NCBI RefSeq assembly: GCF_029846635.1
Contig: NZ_JARVTG010000002.1
Span: forward strand, 248,001 to 312,000
Source: Pokkaliibacter sp. MBI-7
GTDB taxonomy: Bacteria; Pseudomonadota; Gammaproteobacteria; Pseudomonadales; Balneatricaceae
Direction: 5' to 3'
Length of the DNA stretch: 64,000 bases
Below, piece after piece: positions 51,315 to 61,010 of this stretch. Within the stretch, counting starts at the first letter, position 1. Each line of letters begins with the position of its first letter. The notes beneath the pieces are model-generated. The model saw only the letters and a program-made list of their open reading frames with translations. It had not been told where the DNA came from and did no database searches. Both the position numbers and the translations under genes were made by a program.

Positions 51315-51474
51315 ATCACAGACTCTCAGCAATCCAATGAAGTCTGATAATCATAAATGCCGGTAGCTTGAGCTTTTTTTCTGATGCTCTAGGCGCTGCT
51401 ATTCATCTTTGCTATAAGTTAGCCAGAAGAAATGTCTGGTAACAGACTACTTTCATGATCACCTTTCTTATGGG

Positions 51475-53379
51475 ATGGATATGTTAGTGGGGATGGATGT
51501 GCGCGCTATACGTACTTGTTGTTCCTGGCTTATTGCTGCTTGTCTGGCATTCTCTGTCGGAAGTGCAATAGCTGCCCCCTCGGATGTGCGGCTGCTGGTC
51601 GATGTGTCCGGCAGTATGAAGCAGAACGATCCGAGCAATCTGCGTGTGCCTGCTGTTCAGCTGTTGGCACAGCTGATTCCTTCAGGCAGCCAGGCTGGAT
51701 TCTGGAACTTTGGTAATCAGCCCTACACCTTAATGGCGCATGGCATGGTCAGTGAGGCCTGGCGCAAGGCGGCGGTACAGAGTGCTGATCGAATCACTAG
51801 TAGTGATCAGTGGACGGATATTGCCGCCGCCTTGAAGCAGGCGGCCGCGGCCAAAACGCAGGGTAGCATTCCCCAGCATATTATTTTGCTGTCAGATGGT
51901 ATGGTCGATCTTGATCAGGACAAAGCCAGAAACGCGGCGTCCCGTAATGAAATTGTCGACTCTATTCTCCCGCAGCTGGCCAAAGCCGGCTTTCATGTGC
52001 ACACCATCGCACTGTCTGATCAAGCAGATAAAGAACTGCTATCGTTGCTGGCTAAGCGCACCGGCGGCATGTTTGCCGAAGCGCGCAGTGCAGATGACCT
52101 TGCACGAATATTTGCACGTATTCTGGAAACGGCCGCGCCTGCAGAGCAGCTACCTCTGGTAGGTAATACCTTTGATGTGGACCGCACCATTCAGGAGTTC
52201 ACGCTGTTAGCGTTCAGGGTGCCAACATCACCGGCACTGACCCTGACCACGCCTGACAAGAAAACCTACACCATGAGCCAGCATGACCCGAATGTACGCT
52301 GGTATCACGACCAGGGGTACGACATCGTCACCGTGCGCAAGCCGGAAGAAGGAAAATGGTCTCTGAAGGCAGATGTCGATCCACAAAATCGCGTCACCAT
52401 CGTGAGTGATTTCAATCTGAACGTAGAGCCTTTGCCTGCATCGGCCTATCTTGGAGAGAAGCTTGACCTGAAATTCTCGTTCCAGGAGAAAGGCAAGAAT
52501 ATCGTTATCCCTGCCTTTCACCAGATCATGGAAAACAGCCTGAGGGTGCTGTTCCCTGACTCGCAATTGCAGATCTACAAGATTGGTACTGAGTATCTGC
52601 AACTCCCTGAAGGCGTATATGACAAGCCGCTGGATATGCTCACGCAGCCAGGGCAGTACGAGCTGAAAGTAGTGGTGGATGGCAAGACCTTCCGTCGACT
52701 GGTATCGATGCCGATCACCATTCATGCGCCACTGGAGTTGAAGGGTAAAGCTGATACCACTGATGGCAACGCGAAAATTGTGGTCGAGGCCAGACCTGAT
52801 ACGGATGCCCTCAAGCCGGAAGCCAGTCAGGTCAAGGTGATCATGACAGATAAGGACAACAAACAAACCAGTGCCAACATGGTGTGGATGCCGGAAGAGA
52901 AGCGCTGGGTCGCTGAGCTGAAGCCAGAGCAGCAGGGCGATGTCACTATCAAAGCCGAGGTCAATGGCCAGCTTCAGGACGGTAAGGCGATATCGTTCTC
53001 TCCGCCGCCAGTCGAAGTAAATTTTGCTGTTGAAAATGCGCCCAAGATCGAAAAGGCTAACATCGAGACACAGGTTGCTTCAGGCATGGCAATAGAGCAG
53101 CCCATGGTCGCCTCTCCTTCTCCCGCCGCTGCGGAAAAAGAAGTGTCTGATCCCAGTGGTGTAAAAATCACCAATGAGAAAGGGGAAGAGGTGAAAGCGC
53201 CAGAGCAGCCTCCAGAGCCTCCTGCAACGATAGAAGAGGAGCAGGGCACCAACTGGATTCTGATTGGCAGCATTGTCGGTATTAACCTGTTCCTGGTCGC
53301 AGGTGGCATACTGGCGTTCCGTGCGCTGATGAAGCGCAAGAAAGCCAAAGATGCGGCAGAAGATCAGCAGGTTGTTTAA
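51475..53379 (+). CDS. Membrane-anchored VWA-domain protein
   Basis: A 634-residue protein (start between ATG 51475 and ATG 51493). It has a signal peptide (CSWLIAACLAFSVGSAIAAPS) and a von Willebrand A domain with an intact MIDAS (LLVDVSGSMKQND; second Thr/Ser region in DQWTDIAAAL; Asp in LLSDGMVDLD). The middle, about 350 residues, has an Ig-like beta-rich look. A single C-terminal transmembrane helix (NWILIGSIVGINLFLVAGGILAF) and a basic tail follow. It is predicted to face the periplasm. It resembles the TIGR03503-type conserved proteins, but that name is tentative. The YafJ-like gene begins 24 bases downstream. Confidence 0.8.
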   Translation: MDMLVGMDVRAIRTCCSWLIAACLAFSVGSAIAAPSDVRLLVDVSGSMKQNDPSNLRVPAVQLLAQLIPSGSQAGFWNFGNQPYTLMAHGMVSEAWRKAAVQSADRITSSDQWTDIAAALKQAAAAKTQGSIPQHIILLSDGMVDLDQDKARNAASRNEIVDSILPQLAKAGFHVHTIALSDQADKELLSLLAKRTGGMFAEARSADDLARIFARILETAAPAEQLPLVGNTFDVDRTIQEFTLLAFRVPTSPALTLTTPDKKTYTMSQHDPNVRWYHDQGYDIVTVRKPEEGKWSLKADVDPQNRVTIVSDFNLNVEPLPASAYLGEKLDLKFSFQEKGKNIVIPAFHQIMENSLRVLFPDSQLQIYKIGTEYLQLPEGVYDKPLDMLTQPGQYELKVVVDGKTFRRLVSMPITIHAPLELKGKADTTDGNAKIVVEARPDTDALKPEASQVKVIMTDKDNKQTSANMVWMPEEKRWVAELKPEQQGDVTIKAEVNGQLQDGKAISFSPPPVEVNFAVENAPKIEKANIETQVASGMAIEQPMVASPSPAAAEKEVSDPSGVKITNEKGEEVKAPEQPPEPPATIEEEQGTNWILIGSIVGINLFLVAGGILAFRALMKRKKAKDAAEDQQVV

Positions 53380-53403
53380 CCTCCATCCCGGAGTTGGGTA
53401 CTA

Positions 53404-54201
53404 ATGTGTGAATTGCTTGGCATGAGTGCCAATGTGCCAACCGATATATGCTTCAGCTTTACCGGTTTGATGCAGCGTGGTGGGGGAACAGGCCCCCACC
53501 GTGATGGTTGGGGAATTGCGTTCTATGAAGGCAAGGGGTGTCGTACCTTCCATGACCCTGGTCCCAGCGTCAACTCAGAGATTGCGCGTCTGGTGCAGCG
53601 TCATCCGATCAAAAGCCATATTGTCATCAGTCATATCCGCCAGGCCAATGTAGGGCAGGTATGTCTGGAGAACACACATCCTTTCAGTCGTGAGCTGTGG
53701 GGGCGTCATTGGACCTATGCGCACAATGGGCAGCTGACGGCAGAGGTTTTCAGCTGGCCTGTCGATATCTACCAGCCTGTCGGCACTACTGACAGCGAAC
53801 AGGCATTCTGCTGGTTGCTGGGGCAGATCAGACAACAGTTTCCGCAGCCTCCGGCAGATGAAATACAGCAGCAAAGACTGAATGATCTGATCAGGCGGTG
53901 CTGCGATCAGCTGCGCGGTCTGGGTGTGTTCAACATGATGCTGAGCGATGCAGAGCGTCTGTACGTATACTGCACGACCAAACTGCACTGGATCACCCGT
54001 CGTGCACCTTTTGGCCAGGCGGTGCTCTCAGATGCTGATCTCAGCGTCGATTTTGGTACAGAGACCACTCCCAATGATGTAGTGACGATGATTGCGACGA
54101 TGCCTCTGACCACCAATGAAGTTTGGCAACCTCTCCATGTTGGTGAGTTACTGGTCTTTCGATTAGGGCTGATAGAGGCTCATTTGGGGCGCGAAGAGTA
54201 G
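53404..54201 (+). CDS. Class II glutamine amidotransferase, YafJ-like
   Basis: A 265-residue Ntn hydrolase. Cys2 becomes N-terminal after Met removal (MCELLGMSAN), and substrate-site motifs are RDGWGIAFY, SHIRQAN and YAHNGQL. It hydrolyses gamma-glutamyl amides; YafJ/EgtC-like members have varied or unknown substrates. It is 24 bases after the VWA gene and probably co-transcribed. An IS3 remnant lies just downstream. Confidence 0.9.
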   Translation: MCELLGMSANVPTDICFSFTGLMQRGGGTGPHRDGWGIAFYEGKGCRTFHDPGPSVNSEIARLVQRHPIKSHIVISHIRQANVGQVCLENTHPFSRELWGRHWTYAHNGQLTAEVFSWPVDIYQPVGTTDSEQAFCWLLGQIRQQFPQPPADEIQQQRLNDLIRRCCDQLRGLGVFNMMLSDAERLYVYCTTKLHWITRRAPFGQAVLSDADLSVDFGTETTPNDVVTMIATMPLTTNEVWQPLHVGELLVFRLGLIEAHLGREE

Positions 54202-54254
54202 TCTTAGTTACTGGCTGGATGACGGTGACGAGAGAAAAGAGCAGGAACTGCAGT

Positions 54255-54900
54255 GGTCAGCTATTTCCGGATAGCTTCTTAGCATCTTTTCCCTCATCGC
54301 CGGGGTTAAACCACCGTTGTGGCCATGAGGCCTCTGTTCGTTGTAATAGCTCATCAGGTAGTCACCGATATCCTTGGTCGCCTGATCCGGCTGGTGTATC
54401 CACACTTCGGCACCCACTCACTTTTCACACTGCGAAAGAGCCGCTCCATAGGTGCATTGACGCTCCTATGTCAAGGCACCCGTACTGATTCTGCCAGGTC
54501 CGCAAGGTCAGCGTCGTATCCACAGTGGCAGACATCGCCCAGCCCACCACTCGACGGGCATAAAGGTCCATCACAACAGCAAGATAGGACCACTGCTCAC
54601 CCGTCCATATGTAGGTGATATCGCCACACCACACCTGATTGGGCTGCACGGTATCAAAAGCACGATCCAGACGATTCGGCACCACCGCATGCATCTGCCG
54701 GGCCTGCTTATAACGATGTCTCTCCGGTTGACGGCTCATGAGACAGGCTTCCCTTACGGAAGAGCCTTTCTCGGTCACTAACGCGATGGCCTCCAGTTTG
54801 AACTCTGGCGTAAAGGGCTGACGACGTTTGCTCATAAACAAGACACCTCACTGAGCGCGTTAGAATAACGCTTTACTGAGTGTCCGAAATCATTGAGCCA
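54255..54900 (-). pseudogene. IS3-family element remnant, internally deleted and frameshifted
   Basis: From ATG 54835 the first ~35 residues are OrfA-like (MSKRRQPFTPEFKLEAIALV). They run without break into OrfB sequence (NQVWCGDITYIWTGEQWSYLAVVMDLYARRVVGWAMS), so OrfA and OrfB are fused by deletion. A later part (MERLFRSVKSEWVP) changes frame to DIGDYLMSYYNEQRPHGHNGG. Much of the catalytic core, including the second Asp, is missing. Ends with similar sequence (TATTTCCGGATA near 54265 and TGTCCGAAATCA near 54880) look like the terminal repeats. It cannot transpose by itself. Confidence 0.8.
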
Positions 54901-55193
54901 CTACACTCCAATGTAGTTACTTAGCGTGGGCGAGGAGGGCGATGGAGCTAACAATCTGCCCTAATGTGTGGGGGAGGGCGCTGTTATTAGCCGACATCTG
55001 CAGAAACCACCTGATTCGTGAAGTTGATGACTCTTGTCCATAATCAGCACACCCTTCCGGCGCAATCTGGATTGTTTGTAAGTTTGTATATATATTGCGT
55101 TGCATTCTGTAGGCCCTGCATCAGTGGAGCCGGTCAATGGGCGTGAAGGCATCGCAGTACAGCCTCCGTCAGCTAACAAAAGGAGTAGTGGTA
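54901..55193. other. Intergenic region after the IS3 remnant
   Basis: 293 bases between the IS end and the anchored protein gene. It should hold that gene's promoter. I see no further gene, repeat or clear hairpin. Confidence 0.5.
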
Positions 55194-57311
55194 ATGAATA
55201 AATGGATAGGTATCGGCGTTCTCGCTGTCGCAGTGGGAGCGGGTGTGGCTTGGCAGCAAGGATGGCTGAATACCACTTCCATGTCTGCCAAGGTCAATAT
55301 GACCGACTACGTACCGGCCGATACTGTGTTCTACGCTGGTGGTACTGCGGATGCCAAAGCCTTCGAGTACCTGCGTAATATGGATATCTTCCGCGGCATG
55401 CAGGGTGACCTGGATTCAATGCTGGCGGACATGGATAAGGGCGAGTTGAAGGACAATCCGACCGTCCGTTTCATCAAATACCTTGCTGTTGACCTGTTCG
55501 GCAATATGACCACTTACGGTGAGCTGGTTGATCACTACGGTATCGATGTCAGCAAACCACAAGCTCTCTACATGGATGGCGTTGTACCTGTCATCCGTAT
55601 CAGTCTGGCCAACCAGGAAACCTTCTGGAAGGCATTCAATGAAGCCTCTGAAAAGAGTGGACTGAAAGCACAGCAGGAAACCGTTCAGGGCCACACATTT
55701 ACCCGCTGGCGTTTGACACCTGAGGGCGAAGCCAAAACGGCTGATCTGGTGGTGAGTGTCGAAAATGGCATTGCTACAGTGACCGCGTTCTATTTCAAGG
55801 ATACCGAGCAGTCCAGGCTGCAACGGCTGGCTTATGTGAAGCCGCAGAAGTCACTGACTGACAGTGGCGAAATCGCCGAATTGTCCAAGACCTACGGATG
55901 GACGGGTTCTACTGTGGCGATGCTGAATATCAAGCGGCTGGCTGAAGGCATCCTGTTGCCAGACAGCAACGGTTTCGGACGCGAACTGAATGCCATCCTG
56001 ACGGATGGTGGCAAGCCTTCCCCCGTGGCAACCCGCTTTACTGCCGAATGCCGTCAGGAAATGGCCGGCCTTGCAGGCCAGGTGCCGCGTCTGATGTCGA
56101 GCTATCTGCCAGCGGTAGAAAAAGACGGCAAAATGACACAAAGCAGCCCGCTGCTGCTTGAAATCAAGAATGCGCCCACTCTGGCCAGCCTGCAAAAACT
56201 GCGCGGGCATATTCCTGCACACACCCTGGATGCCAATGGCCAGATCGTCGGTTTCGGTCTGGGGCTGGATGTTAATAATCTGGTACCTGCTACTACCGAG
56301 CTTTGGAATGCTTTCACTCAGGCCAAGTTCAGCTGCCCTGAGCTGGTTGAAGCTCAGCAGCAGATGGCCAGTGTCAGCCCCGCCTATCTGGGGATGGCGA
56401 CGGGGATGCTGCAGGGCGTAAAAGGGGCAGGTTTCTCCCTTTACGATCTGGTGATGTCTAAAGACAGCCCCATCCCTGAGAAGTATTCCTTCCTGCTCAG
56501 TATTGCCACCGAGAACCCGCAGATGCTGCTGTCCATGCTGAGCAGTTCTCCGTTTGGTGCCATGGTGCAGATTCCGGCCGACGGCAGTATCGCTGATGTT
56601 GATCTGTCTGACGTTGCTCCCGGTCTGAAAATCAAGGCTGGGGTGAAAGGGAAGTTCATTGTTGCTTACGCTGGTGAGCCTGCACAGAAGGCAGTGGATA
56701 CGCTGGATAAGGAAACCATCGATGCCAATGGCATGCAGAGCCTGTCGTTCAACTACCCGAAAGTGGCTCAGCTGGTTGATCAGCTTCCCGGTATGGTGAC
56801 TGATGCCATGTCCAATGAGATGGGCAGTGGCTGCGTGCAGAAAGCGACGCTGGCGCACATGCTGCGTCTGCCCGCTGTCATCAGCTATAACGCTGACTTC
56901 AGCAAGGATGGCCTGTTGGCGAACACCGCCATGACACTGACCAAAGAGCAGCCAGAGAAAGCGATCTCTCCGGTGGGCAAGTTCAACGTTTATGATCAGA
57001 CCTTCGACTGCGCTCAGGGCGACATGGTGGGTAGCGAAGAGATTCGCGCTGATGGCACGGGTTCGTACGTCATGAAAGACGATGCTGGCCAGTGTGATCT
57101 GTCCAAGATCGACTACAAATGGACCCAGAAAGGCAGTGCCATGGTCATGAGCGAGGGAAAATCCACTCACCGCGACAGCTGTGATGCAGAGTGGACTGCG
57201 CCTGAGCCCTACACCGCGCGCTGCACCCTGATGCCTGCCGATAAGGGCTTCAAGTGCCTGTACATGGAAGAGGAAAGCCAGAGCCTCTACCACTATCAAC
57301 CCGCTCAATAA
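55194..57311 (+). CDS. Large membrane-anchored protein, unknown function
   Basis: A 705-residue protein with one N-terminal membrane segment (IGIGVLAVAVGAGVAW) and a long soluble part, probably periplasmic. Stretches such as YVPADTVFYAGGTADAKAF and repeated alpha/beta segments recall DUF3352-like proteins, but I am not sure of the family. The C-terminal ~110 residues contain eight cysteines (CAQGDM, QCDLSK, SCDAEW, RCTLMP, KCLYM), suggesting disulfides. I chose ATG 55194 with AGGAG 8 bases upstream; an ATG at 55137 has no such site. It ends at a terminator. Confidence 0.65.
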   Translation: MNKWIGIGVLAVAVGAGVAWQQGWLNTTSMSAKVNMTDYVPADTVFYAGGTADAKAFEYLRNMDIFRGMQGDLDSMLADMDKGELKDNPTVRFIKYLAVDLFGNMTTYGELVDHYGIDVSKPQALYMDGVVPVIRISLANQETFWKAFNEASEKSGLKAQQETVQGHTFTRWRLTPEGEAKTADLVVSVENGIATVTAFYFKDTEQSRLQRLAYVKPQKSLTDSGEIAELSKTYGWTGSTVAMLNIKRLAEGILLPDSNGFGRELNAILTDGGKPSPVATRFTAECRQEMAGLAGQVPRLMSSYLPAVEKDGKMTQSSPLLLEIKNAPTLASLQKLRGHIPAHTLDANGQIVGFGLGLDVNNLVPATTELWNAFTQAKFSCPELVEAQQQMASVSPAYLGMATGMLQGVKGAGFSLYDLVMSKDSPIPEKYSFLLSIATENPQMLLSMLSSSPFGAMVQIPADGSIADVDLSDVAPGLKIKAGVKGKFIVAYAGEPAQKAVDTLDKETIDANGMQSLSFNYPKVAQLVDQLPGMVTDAMSNEMGSGCVQKATLAHMLRLPAVISYNADFSKDGLLANTAMTLTKEQPEKAISPVGKFNVYDQTFDCAQGDMVGSEEIRADGTGSYVMKDDAGQCDLSKIDYKWTQKGSAMVMSEGKSTHRDSCDAEWTAPEPYTARCTLMPADKGFKCLYMEEESQSLYHYQPAQ

Positions 57312-57374
57312 AGTAACCTTCCCAATAACGTACCCGGTAGCAGGCGTGCTAACGGGTACGGAAGCACACAATAC

Positions 57375-57407
57375 AAAAAGCCGGTGGATTCACTCCATCG
57401 GCTTTTT
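57375..57407. terminator. Bidirectional terminator
   Basis: A 14-bp stem with one G-U pair (arm AAAAAGCCGGTGGA), a 5-base loop and T-runs on both strands. It lies between the convergent anchored-protein gene and the RpiR gene and can serve both. Confidence 0.88.
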
Positions 57408-57431
57408 GCTTTTCTGCCGCAGCGTATACGG

Positions 57432-58316
57432 TCAGTCGCCCAATGGCTGACTGTCATCGTCGTGATCGCGGTATGCAATTAGCTGATGCTTGATCCGACG
57501 GATGTTTTCCAGAGCCGGTGCGCCCAGGGCCAATGACAGCTCTGACGCCAGCACATCAATCACCGCCAGCAGTGCATAGCGTGAAGGTGTCGGCTGGTTG
57601 ACGAACTGCTTCTCTTCGGGGATATCCACTGCCAGCACAATATCGGCGTGTTCAGTGAGGGGAGAGTGGGGTCGGGTAATGGCAATCACCTGTGCATCGT
57701 ACTGATGAGCGATGCGGCAGGCGTTGTGCAAGTCGGTGTAGCGGCCGGTGGTTGAAATGGCGACCAGCACGTCACCTTTCTTGAGGGTCGCGGCGACCAT
57801 CTGCAGCATCTGACCATCCTGATAGGCATTGACCATCAGACCCAGTCGGAACAGGCGGTTCTGCATATCCTGCGCGGCGATGGTAGAGCCGCCTCCACTG
57901 CCGAAGGCGACAATGCGTTTGGCCTGCTGTAACAGAGCAACCGATCGCTGTACACAGTCATCGTTCAGCAGGCCCAGCTGATGCTCAAGTGCCTGCTGGG
58001 CTCTACGGATGATCTGCTCGGCGATTTCGCTGTGGCTGCCCGCTGCCACCTGCCCATTGAGGAAGCGCGCCCCCACTGCACGTGCCTGGGCCAGCTGTAC
58101 CTTGAATTCCCGTAAGCTGCTGAAGCCCAGTTTGCGACAGAAGCGCGTGACTGTTGGGGTGCTGGTGCCTGACCATTCGGCCAGCTCCGTGGTACTGGCA
58201 TGGACAGCGCGGTCAATATCTTCAAGGATCAAGTCCGTCAGGCGCAGATCCGCCTTGCTCATGGACAGACGTTGTTCTTTCAGAAGGGAAATGATGTCGG
58301 GAATAACCGGAGTCAT
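57432..58316 (-). CDS. RpiR-family transcriptional regulator
   Basis: A 294-residue protein. The N-terminal HTH_6 domain includes STTELAEWSGTSTPTVTRFCRKLGFSSLREFKVQLAQ, and the C-terminal SIS domain includes AFGSGGGSTIAAQDMQNRLFRLG and VLVAISTTGRYTDL. SIS domains usually bind phosphosugars, but members near amino-acid genes sense other ligands. ATG 58316 has AAGGA upstream. It probably controls ridA and the divergent TRAP operon through the two matching palindromes at 58850 and 58924. Confidence 0.9.
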   Translation of the reverse strand: MTPVIPDIISLLKEQRLSMSKADLRLTDLILEDIDRAVHASTTELAEWSGTSTPTVTRFCRKLGFSSLREFKVQLAQARAVGARFLNGQVAAGSHSEIAEQIIRRAQQALEHQLGLLNDDCVQRSVALLQQAKRIVAFGSGGGSTIAAQDMQNRLFRLGLMVNAYQDGQMLQMVAATLKKGDVLVAISTTGRYTDLHNACRIAHQYDAQVIAITRPHSPLTEHADIVLAVDIPEEKQFVNQPTPSRYALLAVIDVLASELSLALGAPALENIRRIKHQLIAYRDHDDDSQPLGD

Positions 58317-58438
58317 AGGCAATCCTTCTGATGATAGCGTTCTGTATATTCCATCGATTGATCTTCGCTACAGGGCGAGCTGCAACATATAGCACAGCCC
58401 GCAACCGTACAAGCAGGTCTTCCATGACCACGCAGAGA

Positions 58439-58828
58439 TCAGGCTGCCGGATCCTGGTACGCCACCACGTCGATCTCGATCTTGGCATCGATCACCATGG
58501 GTGAGGAGACCGTCGAGCGAGCAGGGGGGAAGTCCTGAAAATATTCACGGAAAACACCGTTGAAGCTCCAGAAGTCTCTGGGGTCATCCAGCCAGACGTT
58601 AACCTTCACCACATCTTCAAAACCATATCCGGCGTCGGTCAGGATCGCGCGGATGTTTTCAAACACCTGCCGTGTCTGCGCGACGATACCCCCATCGATC
58701 AGCTCGCCATTGACCATCGCAGTCTGCCCGGAAACATAGAGAAAGCCGCCCGCCTTGACGGCTTTGGCAAAGGGTAAGTCCTGTCCGCCAGCACCCTGTC
58801 CCGCCAGTCGGAAACGCTCAATTGGCAT
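58439..58828 (-). CDS. RidA/YjgF-family enamine/imine deaminase
   Basis: A 129-residue trimeric-fold protein. The family signature FPPARSTVSSPMVIDAKIEIDVVA contains the conserved Arg that holds the imine's carboxylate, and VSGQTAMVNGELIDGGIVAQTRQVFENI is typical. RidA proteins hydrolyse reactive imines released by PLP enzymes. That fits the PLP enzyme encoded at the far end of this cluster (63683). It lies 122 bases from the RpiR gene and diverges from dctQ. Confidence 0.92.
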   Translation of the reverse strand: MPIERFRLAGQGAGGQDLPFAKAVKAGGFLYVSGQTAMVNGELIDGGIVAQTRQVFENIRAILTDAGYGFEDVVKVNVWLDDPRDFWSFNGVFREYFQDFPPARSTVSSPMVIDAKIEIDVVAYQDPAA

Positions 58829-58849
58829 CTTCTTGCTCCTGTCTTTTGT

Positions 58850-58862
58850 GAAGATAATCTTC
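58850..58862. promoter_or_regulatory. Palindromic operator 1 (RpiR candidate)
   Basis: GAAGATAATCTTC is a perfect 6-1-6 palindrome 22 bases upstream of ridA. It differs at only one position from the site at 58924-58936. Confidence 0.6.
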
Positions 58863-58880
58863 TTAAAATGGAAATGCGTG

Positions 58881-58910
58881 TTGACTTTTTAGTTGATAGG
58901 AGGCCATATT
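58881..58910 (+). promoter_or_regulatory. Promoter of dctQMP operon
   Basis: TTGACT and CATATT are separated by 18 bases, about 62 bases before dctQ. The second palindrome lies just downstream, where bound repressor would block transcription. Confidence 0.5.
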
Positions 58911-58923
58911 TCAATCATTAAAA

Positions 58924-58936
58924 GAAAATAATCTTC
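58924..58936. promoter_or_regulatory. Palindromic operator 2 (RpiR candidate)
   Basis: GAAAATAATCTTC matches operator 1 at 12 of 13 positions. It lies at the predicted dctQ transcription start. Paired sites in a shared divergent promoter suggest joint control by the RpiR protein. Confidence 0.6.
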
Positions 58937-58971
58937 ATTTTGGCGTGAATCGTGAGAGAGAGGCGGGGAGT

Positions 58972-59499
58972 ATGCAGGGCTATGTCCAGGCATTCGGCAA
59001 TCGGCTGAATCGCATCAATGAACGTGTAGTTGGGGGATTGATGGCACTGCTGCTGGCAGATGTCTGGATCGGTGTACTGGATCGCTATCTTTTTCACTGG
59101 CAGATCAGCTGGGTCGAGGAGTTAGCCAGATACATCATGATCTGGGCCATATTGCTGGCGGTGCCCTGTTGCAGTGTGCGGCGTGAACACATCGGTCTGG
59201 ACATGCTGTCACGCCATTTTTCAGCCCGCGCCCGTCTGCTGCTGACCGTGCTCATCGATCTGCTAACCCTGACATTTTTCGCCTATCTGGCATTTGCCGG
59301 GACCAGCCTGGTGCAGAAAGGGTTCGGTCAGCTTTCTTCAGTGTTTGGTTTGACCATGGCACTGCCGTATGCCGCCATTCCTGTGTCCTGCGGGCTGGCT
59401 GCATTGCAGACCCTGCTGCGGCTGCTGGTGGATCTTGCCGAAGTGAATGCGGCCCGCAGTCACACCACCCCTGCTGCATTGAACAGCAAAACTCACTGA
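58972..59499 (+). CDS. dctQ: TRAP transporter small permease subunit DctQ
   Basis: A 175-residue protein with four hydrophobic helices and the DctQ hallmark WVEELARYIMIWAILL plus RREHIGLDML. With DctM and DctP it imports a carboxylated substrate using the sodium gradient. I chose ATG 58972 because GAGG lies 8 bases upstream; the frame is open to GTG 58945 without a binding site. dctM follows after 25 bases. Confidence 0.92.
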   Translation: MQGYVQAFGNRLNRINERVVGGLMALLLADVWIGVLDRYLFHWQISWVEELARYIMIWAILLAVPCCSVRREHIGLDMLSRHFSARARLLLTVLIDLLTLTFFAYLAFAGTSLVQKGFGQLSSVFGLTMALPYAAIPVSCGLAALQTLLRLLVDLAEVNAARSHTTPAALNSKTH

Positions 59500-59524
59500 C
59501 TGGCGCGCCGGAGGATATTTCATC

Positions 59525-60802
59525 ATGGCAATAGGTATCACACTTCTGGCATTGCTGCTGATCGGAGCGCCGGTAGCCATCGCCCTCGGCACGGCAGGAT
59601 TGATTGGCCTGTTCAGCATGGGGGGCTGGCATTTCGCCGAGCTGGCACCGGGCAAGGTGTTCAATGGCCTGAATATTTTTCCCTTTCTGGCCATGCCGTT
59701 CTTCATTCTGGCGGGGGAGATCATGAACCACACCGGCATCACCTCGCGCCTGATTCTGCTGGCTGAGGCCCTTGTCGGGCATTTTCGCGGCGGTCTGGCT
59801 CATTCCAACATGGTCGCGTCGGTGTTTTTCTCCGGTATCACAGGCGCTGCCACGGCCGATGCGGCGGCCTTTGGCCGCACGCTGGTACCGCAAATGGTGG
59901 CGCAGGGCTACAGTCGCCCCTATGCCTGTGCGGTGACCGCAGCAGGCTCCATTATCGGGCCTACCATTCCGCCTTCCGGTTTGATGGTGCTGTACGGATC
60001 GCTGATGGGGGTCTCCATTGGTGGGCTGTTCGCCACAGGTATCCTGCCGGGCCTGATGATCTGTGTGGTGTGCATGATCATCATTGCCGCCTTCGGCAAG
60101 CGCAAGAATCTGCCCAAGGCTGAACAGCGTGCTTCCCTGAAACGGATCCTGCGTCTGACCAGAGAGTCGGCCTTTGCCCTGGTGATGCCGCTACTGATTC
60201 TTGGCGGCATCGTCAGCGGTATCGTCACGCCCACTGAAGCGGCTTCCGTGGCAGTGGCCTATGCCCTGATTGTCGGTGCACTGATCTATCGCAATCTGCG
60301 CTGGCATGACCTGTTCCATATGCTGGTGCACACCGCCCGTATCTCCGCCGTGATCTACCTGATCATCGGAGCGGCCACCATTTTTGGCTGGTGGCTGAGC
60401 TTCAACCAGATCCCTCAGGCCATCGCTGCGGGCCTGCTGAGCCTGACGTCCGATCCGCAGATGGTGCTGCTGATGATCATCGGCTTCCTGCTGGTGGTGG
60501 GCATGATTATGGATATCAACGCCATGCTGATCATTCTTGGTCCGGTGCTGGTGCCCCTGACCCAGCAGATCGGTATGGACCCGTTGCATGCCGGGATCGT
60601 TTTCGTTCTGGCGCTGAATATTTCCCTGATGACACCACCGGTGGGCGCCTGCCTGTTCGTGCTGTCTTCAGTCACCGGCGAGCGTCTGGAGAATATCTCC
60701 AGAGAGCTGATGCCTTTCCTGCTGGGGGAGGTAGCACTGCTGCTGTTCTTCGCCTTCAACCCGCAGATCACGCTGTTTATTCCACGCCTGCTTGGCTACT
60801 GA
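59525..60802 (+). CDS. dctM: TRAP transporter large permease subunit DctM
   Basis: A 425-residue transport subunit with about 12 hydrophobic segments. Conserved stretches include AMPFFILAGEIMNHTGI, SVFFSGITGAATADAAAFG, IIGPTIPPSG, IVTPTEAASVAVAYAL, DINAMLIILGPVLVP and LMTPPVGACLFVLS. Full length and typical. It lies in the dctQMP operon, 208 bases before dctP. Confidence 0.95.
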   Translation: MAIGITLLALLLIGAPVAIALGTAGLIGLFSMGGWHFAELAPGKVFNGLNIFPFLAMPFFILAGEIMNHTGITSRLILLAEALVGHFRGGLAHSNMVASVFFSGITGAATADAAAFGRTLVPQMVAQGYSRPYACAVTAAGSIIGPTIPPSGLMVLYGSLMGVSIGGLFATGILPGLMICVVCMIIIAAFGKRKNLPKAEQRASLKRILRLTRESAFALVMPLLILGGIVSGIVTPTEAASVAVAYALIVGALIYRNLRWHDLFHMLVHTARISAVIYLIIGAATIFGWWLSFNQIPQAIAAGLLSLTSDPQMVLLMIIGFLLVVGMIMDINAMLIILGPVLVPLTQQIGMDPLHAGIVFVLALNISLMTPPVGACLFVLSSVTGERLENISRELMPFLLGEVALLLFFAFNPQITLFIPRLLGY

Positions 60803-61010
60803 GCGCGCAACCTGCGCACCTTACAGACCGAGCAATAAAGAAGAATCTCTTCGCCGTGCGATGAGTATGCCCGCGCCGTTGATGGTGACGGCCAGGGCAT
60901 CTGACAACCAGAAAATCCAATAAACGACCAGCAAAGCAAATAACAACAAACCCACAACATAAGCCCTGATAGCTGAAATAAGACCAACCCATTGATGGAG
61001 TAGCAAAGCG

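Noticed and set aside
55851..57371. A 506-residue open frame antisense to the anchored-protein gene
   Set aside because: It is a shadow of the real plus-strand gene: its translation is rich in His, Arg and Gln with no domain, and it runs into the bidirectional terminator.
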